This document shows, one piece after another, positions 45,139-53,762 of a stretch of 53,762 nucleotides of DNA. The translations under genes and the position numbers were made by a program. The DNA lies in the NCBI GenBank assembly GCA_027579435.1, contig JANBPK010001079.1:1-53762 (forward strand). Reading direction: 5' to 3'. Origin of the DNA: Candolleomyces eurysporus. Taxonomy: Eukaryota; Basidiomycota; Agaricomycetes; Agaricales; Psathyrellaceae. The notes under the pieces were generated by a model. It saw only the letters and a list, made by a program, of their open reading frames with translations. It was not told the DNA's origin and ran no database searches. The stretch's first letter is position 1. Every line of letters begins with the position of its first letter.

Positions 45139-46644
45139 TCACCAAAACATGTAGAGCGCGTAGGCAGCTCCCTCTATCACATTCATCGTACTAGATATAC
45201 TGGGTTCCTTTTTCTGTGCTTTCAATTGGGTCAATTTAGAACGGTGTTTCTCCCGCTGCTCTTCCATAGCACGAGTATGCATGTCCTTGAGATACTGTTC
45301 AAGTTCGGCCTTCTCCTTCTGGAAGTCGGCGGCGAGTCGCCTAGCGTTTTCTCGTATCCGATCTATCTCCTTCTGAAGCTGTTCCCTCTCAACCTCTAAC
45401 TCTTGTGCTTCTTGTTCTTTAACGTCGCCGGCGGCTAAAATGAGACATGTGTATCAGCACCAGACATGTACATGAAAAAAGCGGGCTCAAGATTCTCAAC
45501 AGACCTTTCCACTCCTCCATCAGTTCCTTCATCTCTTTCCTATGTCGCTCCAGTTCCGCGGAAAGCTGCTTATTCATCTCCATCCCAGCAGATGTCTGCA
45601 AAATATCCTTCTTCTCATCGACGAGCTCCCTCTGAATTTGCAGAACGACTGGGTTGTTGTCAAAAAAGTACCGGATAATGGTTTGCGCAGAATCGACGGT
45701 GTAGTCATGGCGCATCATCTGAGCACCTTTATCTAAAGCGGGCTTAAAGAAAGTGTCGTCCGTCGCCAAACCGCGTTCCCTGGCCGAACCGGCCTCTAAG
45801 GTGACTGCCCCCCACATGTTCGTGACGATGACGACGTTCTTCAGGGTGCTGGACCCACAAAGCTCCCGGAATACCCTAAAGTTGCGGGTGGCGACACCGG
45901 TCATTCGGAGATCGGATATTTTGTGGATGTAGATGACCCCCGCAAGCTTCGTTCCGCGCTCATACCTAAAGAAGTTAACATAGACGATCAGCCATGAGGA
46001 TCCAGCAAAGGCTGCGAGACGTACGTAGCCACAAGGAACTGAGTGATCATCCGTAGGACCTCCGCCTCACTCCGGGTGGTGTCGTCGAAACCTGGAGTAT
46101 CAATCAAGGTGACGATCCGACCATCAAGCGTAAACACGGTGGACTGAATTGAACTGGTGCACGAGTAAAGCCCGTCGCTAGTCTCGAATTGGGAACCGCT
46201 GACAGTGTTGATGAACTGAATGGGTTGGAGCTACAAGTCAATGTGTGACAGGGAATGTGAAGTGGTAACAGCTTTTACCGTTGTCTTTCCACTTCCGGTA
46301 GCACCCATCACACTAAGATCCGGCCAAGGTCAGAGCTGACGGATGAGCAAGGGTAATGCGATAACTAACGCAACGACAGCTTCATTGGGCTCGCGTTGAA
46401 GTCGTCGGCCTGAGAAGGCAGTAGCCGATGAGGCGTAGTCGCTCGTCGATGGCGTCGATAGCGTCGATTCCTGCGGTGAGTTTCTGTAAGTCGAGGTCAC
46501 AGGAAGGGGGTTGGGTGAGTACGATGACGCATCGCAGCAGGATGCACTGCAACGAACTCACAAGAGTGTCGCCGACGCAGACGTTGGGGGAGATTGCGAA
46601 GGTGAATTAGAATCGCATTGTTGGGCTTCAATAGCAATCACCAT
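45139..46644 (-). CDS. AIG1/septin-like GTPase with coiled-coil tail
   Basis: Member of the large mushroom family of P-loop GTPases annotated as G-domain (AIG1-type) proteins; function unknown. Exons: 46644-46562, 46483-46370, 46312-46279, 46215-46025, 45965-45505 and 45434-45139, giving 392 aa. A Ser/Thr-rich N-terminus (1-60) precedes the P-loop GATGSGKTT (69-77). Then come FINTVSGS, the G3 motif DTPGFDD (116-122), YIHKISD, VIVTNMW as the G4 position, and FFDNNPVVLQIQRELVDEKKD. From about residue 240 to 370 the sequence is a charged coiled coil (Glu/Lys/Gln/Arg). It ends with a short hydrophobic patch, EGAAYALYMFW. The acceptor before FINTV was chosen to restore the family sequence; an in-frame earlier one adds five residues. 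Confidence 0.87.
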
Positions 46645-48217
46645 CGAGGGCGAGCGAAAGGAACGTCGGATATCCCGATCCGGGAAGCCAACGTCTCGCT
46701 TTTAAGAGCCTCAATGAGCCTCCGCCCTGAGAGCACCCTTCCAGGCTGACCAAGGTCCACCGTGCCCAGTACACGTGTAGTGTTATCTCGAGAGCGTCAG
46801 CCATTCCGCCAGCCATCCATATTGCGATTAATTGTTCCAAGGACTCGTGCACAGCCATATGGGTCTTTTTAGTATTCCTTCTTTGTAGACAAAATTACCG
46901 GATGTGAAAGCCGCAGGACGAAACGAGGCGAAGTGTTCGAGAGGAGGGACATGCATTACCTCTTACGGTTCCTGCGCACCTTCTGATCGCTGCGATTTAT
47001 CTAAATGTATAGATCGATCGATGGTGACGACTGTGAATTTAGGGTACATTGCTTGACTCAGAAGTATGTGTTGACCAGAGAGTCCGAGAACGAGGCTGCA
47101 GATGAAACTGGGGCCCTGTCATAGACGCTGAATACCCACGAGTAGAGGCCGTGCCTAAAACAGTACTGCCAGCATTAGGATACAGCACCGGAAGAGTATC
47201 ATCTTCGGTTCCCCATCGAACCTGACAGGGTCTTCGATGCAAGCAACAGCGACCAGGACATACCGGAACGGTTCTGGCGAACAAGTTTTAGGGAAGCTAC
47301 CAGAGACCGATTCGACAGTCTGCGAGAAAGGCAAACTGCGAACAGCCTGCCAGTGAGACACTGGCCTTCCGCATGAACAGATCGCTTTTCCTTGAGCCGA
47401 TGCTGCTGAGGTGCCTGGAAACGAATAAGCCTGGACTCGTGAGCAGACGAAAGCAAGAAAAGAGTTGGAAAATCACCCGTGGGAAACTCGATCAGCCCCA
47501 ATTCAGCACGTTCCTTCTAAAAACCTGATTAATTCCACCTCGAAGGAAATGGATTATGGGTCAGAGCTCTTGGCTTTTCGCAGTAATCTTAGTGACTTTT
47601 CACCGAGGTTGTTTTTCCAATGTTGTGCGCAGTGCTTCACCAAGGGATTACGCTTCTAATCCGAGACCTCAATTGGGGTCGCCTTTTATAATTCCAGTCG
47701 TCGAAGTCTGGACATACAAAAAGAACGACGATGTTATTAACGTCGCCTTCAGCTCTGGAATCTGTCGAGAGTGGCTGAAACTTTCCCTCGCCTGTATAAC
47801 GGGTGCGGTTTCCACCTCTTTGGATGCTCTCTGTCAGCCACATTGGAGGCCCCTATAAAAGCTGTGCCCATTCTCTCGCTTCTCTCCCATTTTCCTCAGT
47901 TCCTTTGCCTTATGCCTTCTACTTCTTGTGGCTTGTTCCTATTTCGAACCATCCAAGGAGTGGCACCCTTGTTCTTACCGTTGGGCGGGAGACGGCGCAA
48001 CATACGTATGCTTTTCGCGAGCTAGTAATCCTGCCCCAATGGACACTGATGACATCCCTGCTCTCCCTTTGGCAGCGCTCTCGACGTGTCGACCCTAAAT
48101 AGGTGTCATACGCAGTCCGATATCCTTTTCCTCTTCACAGNTTTGGTTTTTGTGGCATGCAGGATATACCGCCGTCTAGATCTGTCGCCATTAGCGCTTG
48201 GCGCTTATCACAGGCAG
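46645..48217. other. Intergenic, TATA-like element but no gene
   Basis: About 1.6 kb. TATAAAA at 47854-47860 is followed by a pyrimidine-rich tract (47875-47905) and a short frame from 47911 that ends after 37 codons. It looks like a core promoter whose gene is lost or non-coding. An N is at 48141. Confidence 0.35.
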
Positions 48218-48756
48218 TCAGCGGTGGACTGAGTAACCAGATATATCGCCTTCGGTGCTCCGTCCCGTGTAATACATCGGGACAGCTTGAGCGTAGAGGG
48301 TGAAGAACTGCAAAAGCACAAACTGACATTTCTCCGTAGCCTCGTCCTTAGGAATTGAAAGGTCCGGAACTGAAGGGAAACTGTAAGCATGAAGGGTGAA
48401 CGTACCGATGACCGGCTTGACCGACCTAGCCAACTCCTCGCTGGTAATCATCATATAGAAAGCGTGCATTCGTTGGAAATGCTCAGCACGGACTTCGAAA
48501 TGGTATCTCAGGGTTCTAACTTCGTCGGTCTTGGTGTTGAGGGTGGAGCAAGGCTTCGTCCCTGGAGGATTTCGGGGGATCTTTGAGTAGGGAGAGGGAT
48601 GTGAAACTGGTTTTTGATCGGTGATATCCCTGACCTGGAAGTTGGCAGGTTCACTTTGGGTTCAAGAGAAAAATCCGGGGGAACTTGGTCGAAAAGATTG
48701 AAGACGAAATGGGGAGGCGTGAGAACCCCGTTCCTGGTAACGTCCGGTCGTTCCAA
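48218..48756 (-). pseudogene. Orphan coding fragment, unrecognised
   Basis: Two overlapping reading frames both look protein-like. One (48756 to about 48560) includes FVFNLFDQVPPDFSLEPK. The other (about 48660 to 48218) includes DEVRTLRYHFEVRAEHFQ, MHAFYMMITSEELARSV and LLQFFTLYAQAVPMYY. No splice pair joins them in frame, and no ATG opens the first. This suggests a frameshifted remnant or a gene whose introns I could not resolve. I do not recognise the family. It lies just upstream of the WD40-like pair, on the opposite strand. Confidence 0.4.
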
Positions 48757-48858
48757 TGACCCTTTGATTTCCCTTAAAAATCGATTTTAGTCATATTACC
48801 TTCTTTGTTCCTTTATTTCATCCTCTCATTCAGCGCTGTAGGACCCACACAGCTGGCT

Positions 48859-51175
48859 ATGAGTTACCAAGAACGCCTCGCTGCCCTTGACGGCCGACTC
48901 AAGGAGCTCGCTCATAAATACGGACAAGACGAGGATGCTGAAGCCGAGGAATGTAGGAAAGCTCTCCTGAAGCTCATGCAGGAGGTCGTCACCGTCGTAG
49001 ATGAAGCCCAACAACAATCCGCGGATAATCTCGAAGACGTCGTCAAAGAGGCCGAATCAGTTCTGAATGAAGGCGTAGAGTTCGCCTACAATGGAGGTCC
49101 GAACGAGGGCTTCGGAGCAGCCTCCTTGTACGAGGATGGCATGGATTCCTTCGCGCATTCTGAAGCGCGACCCTTGCTTGAGATTGCGCGCGATAGGAAG
49201 CTCACAATGTGTGAGTGTTTCTTGACGCGTTCCGTTCTTCACTTGAACTTGGGCTGATGTTCCGCACCCAATCCAGCTCCATTCGCTATTGAAGGGTTTT
49301 TGAGGATTATGCAGTCTTTTAGTACGTATACTCATCAGCATCATAGCTCCCCTTGACTCTTCTAACTGTCGACTTATTGGTTGTTCGTACTGCCAATAGT
49401 GCCGAAACCGGCAAGGACGGTAAACCTATCGAACTGCCAGACGTGCTCAAGCCAAAGGGACCCTGGAAAGACACCCCGCATCTCCACCCCTCTTCCTCGC
49501 TCTGCGCTCGTTTTCTCGACGGCGTCCCCCTGACTGCCACGACGGATCTCACATTGGAGTCCACCCCGCGTGCGCTTGCTGTCTATGAAGCCCGAGCGGA
49601 GGTCACCAGTGACGATATACACTCACCCGCAGGTCGTATGTCGATCTCTTCGTGTGGCAAGTTCCTGGCGGCTCCGATGGCGGGTGGGTACAAGAACCGA
49701 ACTCCCCACCTTGGTTGCTTCTTCTTCGATGACGAGCACCAGTCGAAGGATCGTTTCCGAGGGAGCTACCCCACTCTTGGCTTGTCGGATATCGCGCACG
49801 CGTGTGTTGTCGATGATAGGACCAAGCTGGTGTTTGTTGGCGATGGAGATAGAGTGAAGAGTTATAGGTGGTGGGACGAAAGGGAAAACGAGGCGCAGGA
49901 GGATATTCTAGGCGTGCACACACTCGATACGTTCTCTTACAACGGAGCCATGGGGCTTCTGCCCAACGGACGAATTGGGAGGTCGGGTAAAGGGAAGATT
50001 GCGATTTGGAATATCGACAAGCTCCCGACGCATCAGGATCCGGAGGGTGGCGCCGGTGCGAAACGCAAGAGGGGGAAGAAAGCCAAACGAAAGGGTAGAA
50101 GCAGTGGGTTCATTGGAGAGGAGATAGACGAGGAGTCTCTGGATAGCTGGAGAGACGATCCAGAGGATATCGAGCGTTCTTCAGGCTCGGAGCCTCATTC
50201 CGTTATCACCCTACCTGCAGACTGGGCCCAACACAAGATCGCAATTTGGCAGCCAGCTCCGCACTCTGCGACGGCTCTTGGTTCTATCCTTGCAGCCATT
50301 GACTCCACCCAAGAAAAAGAGGCGCATCAGTTCTGCCATCTTTTGGATCTCGAGAATAATGGTCAGATTGTTACGAGGTACTTGGGTCACGCAGGGGCCA
50401 TCAATGCGATCACGACGTCGAGAGGTGATCCTAACGGATTCGTGACTGCGGGTGGGGATGGGTATGCGAGATTATATGACGTCAGGACGCCGTTGCCAGT
50501 GATGACGATTGAGGGCGGTGATCAGTCGAGGAGTTTCTGTATGGATGCGGTGTATTGCCATCCGGACGGGGTGCCTTGTACGTTGTTTTATTCTTTCATT
50601 CTCTTTATTATCATTATTATGATAGNATTCTTACTGACACCCCGCATTTTTCAGTCATCTTTACGAGCAACGAACGTGAAGAAGCAATTCGTATGTGGGA
50701 CNTCCGTGCTCGTGCACCCATCTATGACCTTGCAACCGGGAACAACGACGTCCTTGCGCTGGCATGGAACGATGATAGGAATGAGCTGTATGCGGTGACA
50801 GAGTGTCAGTATGTTGATAGGCTTGGATATCACCATGAGTACAGAAGGGCGAAGATTCCGAGAGAGAAGACTGAGGNTGATGACGAAGGAGACGAAGGGA
50901 GAGACACAGANGAAGATGGAGATGACTACGATGATGATGATGATTGGGACGATGAGGAACGGGCGTGGCCGCAGCAGGCGTTCCATTCGGAGACGTACTT
51001 TGGACACGTTTTCGATGCGGGTGAACATAGGATCTGTGAGTTTTCCTTTTCGCTTGTCTTTTCGTGGGNTGTCTCACCGCCCCTCTCAGATCGTTATTCG
51101 TTCAAGACAGAGCCGGATACNTCTATCGTTCCCGGTTATGGGAACGCTACGATAGGCGANCCGGATTACTGGTGA
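48859..51175 (+). CDS. WD40-like beta-propeller protein, copy 1
   Basis: Protein with an N-terminal helical segment (residues 1-110, Glu/Asp-rich, starting MSYQERLAALDGRLKEL) and a WD40-like propeller. Exons: 48859-49210, 49277-49325, 49400-50577, 50655-51035 and 51090-51175, giving 681 aa. Repeat-like units include KIAIWNIDKLP, HKIAIWQPAPHS, RYLGHAGAINAI and GDGYARLYDVRTPLPVMTI, then EEAIRMWD. A basic KRKRGKKAKRKGR patch (about residue 355) may be a nuclear signal. A very acidic stretch (DDDDDWDDEE) precedes the end. Ns at 50626, 50702, 50878, 50912, 51069, 51121 and 51160 affect a few codons or introns. No precise role can be given; such proteins often serve as scaffolds. Confidence 0.8.
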
Positions 51176-51394
51176 TGNAGNGAANCCATGGGATTGTCGT
51201 GTGTGANATTTGTCGCTATTTTTTGAAAGAATGAGAATTTTCTTGCTGTCTGCTGTAATTGCTGCCCTATACGGTTATGTCATATCCTAAAATGTCAATT
51301 GATCTTCCATGCTTCCGACCAACTCACGTACATAACGTCTCCATTGCCTTTTCAGTCACCCATCCACTCTTTTCGAGCAACCCCCACCATCGTC

Positions 51395-53652
51395 ATGAGC
51401 GCCGCCAGCTACCAAGATCGTCTCTCAGCACTTCAGGAAAAACTGGACGCNCTCGAATGTGGATACGACGAGGACCCACAATGGGACGAGCGTCAAGGCA
51501 AATGGAGGNNAGACCTCTTGGAGGCCATGCGTGGAGTTGTTGTGGTCGTCGAAGAAGCTANGAANGAGCATGCTGANGACCTACCAGCGATATTGCAAAA
51601 GGCGGAANCAACACTTTGTGCGGCGGTCGAGTTTGGCTACTCTGGCGGATTGGGAAACACGGAAGAGGGGAGGCCGTTGTTCGAGGAGGGGATGGACTCG
51701 TTTGCGGACACGGAGGAGCGCCCGTTAATCAGTACCCAAGTGAATGGTGCGAGGGTTATGGGTGAGTTTAGATTTTTGTGTAGGCTCCCCAGTACTCAAT
51801 ACGCGCCATCTTAGCTCCCCACATCATTCGATCGCAAATGAAGTTTGCGAGGATAATGGATGACGTGGGTACGTATCTCCATCTTGCTGTTCTGCCCACC
51901 ATTGCACTGAAATATTGCTACTGTAGTCCGCAACACGGGATTTCCCGCTNGTACCATAGAAAAACAGTTCGCTGCGATGCCCATGTACCAACAGAAGGCA
52001 ACCTGGAGTNATACTTGGCGACCGAACNCCTTCTCCACCACCTGCGCTCGATTTCTAGGCAGCCTCCGCCTCACGACGCTTACCAGTGAGACTCCTCATG
52101 CCCTTTCTGTATACCAGGCCCGTGCAGAAGTTTCCAGCGGNGATATCAGCTCGCCGATGAGCATCATTGCTTCGNCTAATGGAAGATTTGTCGCGANTCT
52201 CNCTGCGGGGGCTACAAAGACGGAGACCNCTACCTGATGTACAGCTTCTCTGGCCAAGCGGAGACGGAGGATTGTGATCCAGGGACTCTGAGAGTCAGGG
52301 AAAAGGCTCTTGGNCTGACGGCACTTGCATATCATAGTGCCGTCGATGATCAGAGGGGCCTCGTGTTCGTTGGCGACGAGCATCGAATCAAGTCTTACCT
52401 GTGGTGGGACACGAGTGCAGAGNCNCCTCAAGCTAGTTTGGTCCCGATGCACACCCTCAAGTCCTNTGGGCTGANCGGCGCTATTGGCACGCTTCCCAAN
52501 GGANGAGTGGCCAGGGCTGGGAAGGGCAAGATTGGTGTCTGGAACGTTGGCAGCCTTCCGACACANACTTTGGACGATTCNGGGACTTCTGATGGCCGGT
52601 TCATCGGGGGTCGAATGGACGGAGAGATCGGAAANTGCTGGTTGTACAACCCAGATATTGNNGAACTCTNNGTCGGGACCTCGCCGCACTTCGTCATCAA
52701 TATTTTGGAATCCTCAGACGCGACCAANGANGNCTGCGAAATCGCTCTTTGGCACCCTGCGCCGCACCCTACGTTCTCCCCTGGCTCTATGCTNGTCGCC
52801 AAAGACCCCTCGCGNTTGTATCATTACGCATCCTACCATTACTGCCANCTCCTGGATATCGAGCATAACGCCAAGTGTGTTACAAGGTATATCGGACATG
52901 GTGGGAGAATCAACACCATTTCGACCTCTGCCTCGAGTCAGGGGNATCCAAATGTCTTTGCGACCGCTTGTAGTGATGGATATGCCAGGCTGTATGACGT
53001 CCGCCAGCCACTGTCTGGCTTGACCTTCGCGGCTGGGGATAACGCAGATAATTGCTCGGCAGTTGTATTGTGCCATCCTGACGGTATTCCTCGTTAGTAG
53101 CGTCGGATGATTCTTGCGCGAGTGATAATAACTCACCATTATTTCTTTCACAACCAGTCACCTTTACTAGCAACTCTGAAGAAGAGGCGATTCGCCTGTG
53201 GGATATCCGCTCAAAGGCCCCACTTTATGACCTGTCTACCGGAAATAATCGAGTCACGGGGATGGTTTGGAGTGAAGAGCAAAAGGAGCTCCACGCAGCA
53301 ACAGAATCACCTTATGTGGATCGTTATGGGAGATTTATGGGCTACCGNAACGCTCGTATTCCTCGAGAGGAAGGAGACGGAGAGGAAGAAGGGCTGTTTG
53401 ANGATCCTGATGACGACGATGATGACTACTCGGACAGGGCGTGGCCAAAAAAGGCGTTCCATGACGAGACGTACTTTGGCCATATCTTCGACTCCGGGGC
53501 TCATAGGATGTGTGAGTATCCTATTTGTCTCTGATCAAGCTCTCACTGATAAATGGATAGTCCGTTATTCTTTCAAAATGANCCCAGATCCTTCCATTAT
53601 TCCGCCCAATGGAGAGGCTACCGCAGTAGCCTGTCGAGCAGGATTTTATTAA
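51395..53652 (+). CDS. WD40-like beta-propeller protein, copy 2 (low-quality sequence)
   Basis: Tandem paralogue of copy 1, starting MSAASYQDRLSALQEKLD. Exons: 51395-51761, 51815-51868, 51927-53092, 53158-53511 and 53561-53652, with the same intron phases except at the start of exon 3. The unit order is the same: KGKIGVWNVGSLPT, RYIGHGGRINTI, SDGYARLYDVRQPLSGLTF and EEAIRLWDIRSKAPLYDL. It is shorter because the basic linker is missing. Near 52210 a G run seems one base short, shifting frame between the first part and GYKDGD; given the many single Ns around it, a sequence error is more likely than a real mutation. About 680 aa if intact. Confidence 0.7.
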
Positions 53653-53762
53653 GCTCCTGNGAGANCTGGTCAAGAAAAACGATTTGTCATTTAGCGCTGA
53701 GCATNATGCATNATNCAGTCAACAGCCNNNNAACGCCGTANNAGCTTTCAATTGAGTNNNNC
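53653..53762. other. Window end, many ambiguous bases
   Basis: The last 110 bases contain many Ns and no interpretable feature. Confidence 0.6.

Noticed and set aside
47854..48025. A gene starting after the TATAAAA at 47854
   Set aside because: The only frame after it is 37 codons with no features. It was kept as a promoter-like note, not a gene.
1..53762. tRNA, rRNA, CRISPR or virus-like genes
   Set aside because: I looked for tRNA B-box-like GGTTCGAATCC patterns, regular repeat arrays, and polymerase, integrase or capsid-like proteins, and found none.

Overview
The window is nuclear DNA of a filamentous basidiomycete, very probably a mushroom-forming Agaricomycete. Genes are split by many short GT-AG introns (about 45-110 bp) with some tiny exons. 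The gene families fit: a DUF6533 membrane protein, a mushroom-type small GTPase with a coiled-coil tail, a PL3 pectate lyase, an STK32-type kinase, a SERINC/TMS1 protein and a YVC1 channel. I saw no tRNA, rRNA, CRISPR or bacterial feature. All exon boundaries below were inferred by hand from splice signals and reading-frame continuity.

Layout. 1-650: 3'-partial unknown gene (-). 1016-1213: foldback repeat. 1620-3706: RMI1 (-). About 3885-4670: decayed aminoglycoside-phosphotransferase-like pseudogene (+). 4735-5772: TDP2-like phosphodiesterase (-). 6197-8114: SERINC (+). 9551-11341: DUF6533 membrane protein (+). 11294-21748: two tandem copies of a block of about 5.1-5.2 kb, each with a divergent pair of beta-trefoil (QxW, ricin-B-like) genes; copy 1 carries a small TIR element. 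21832-25233: YVC1 vacuolar TRP channel (-). 25544-27251: YANK/STK32 kinase (+). 28010-29926: macro-domain protein (+). 30380-31523: DHDPS-family lyase (+). 31563-32441: TMEM86/YhhN (-). 33077-35313: Pho84-like phosphate transporter (-). 35748-36202: LYRM5/ETFRF1 (+). 37844-39096: pectate lyase PL3 (+). 39726-40941: extended SDR (+). 41033-44015: NPR3 (-, apparent one-base frameshift). 44267-44554: DUF1748 (-). 45139-46644: GTPase (-). About 48218-48756: orphan coding fragment (-). 48859-51175 and 51395-53652: tandem WD40-like paralogues (+), the second in poor-quality sequence full of single Ns.

How the genes relate. Most are unrelated housekeeping genes: genome maintenance (RMI1, TDP2-like), TORC1 and nutrient sensing (NPR3, phosphate transporter), vacuolar calcium release, lipid and membrane proteins, and mitochondrial accessory factors (LYRM5, DUF1748). 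The accessory part is the beta-trefoil cluster. Its four genes share one 11-exon plan, so an ancestral inverted pair was later duplicated in tandem together with the 3' tip of the neighbouring DUF6533 gene. This cluster is the best candidate for an undescribed system; its function is not known from sequence alone.
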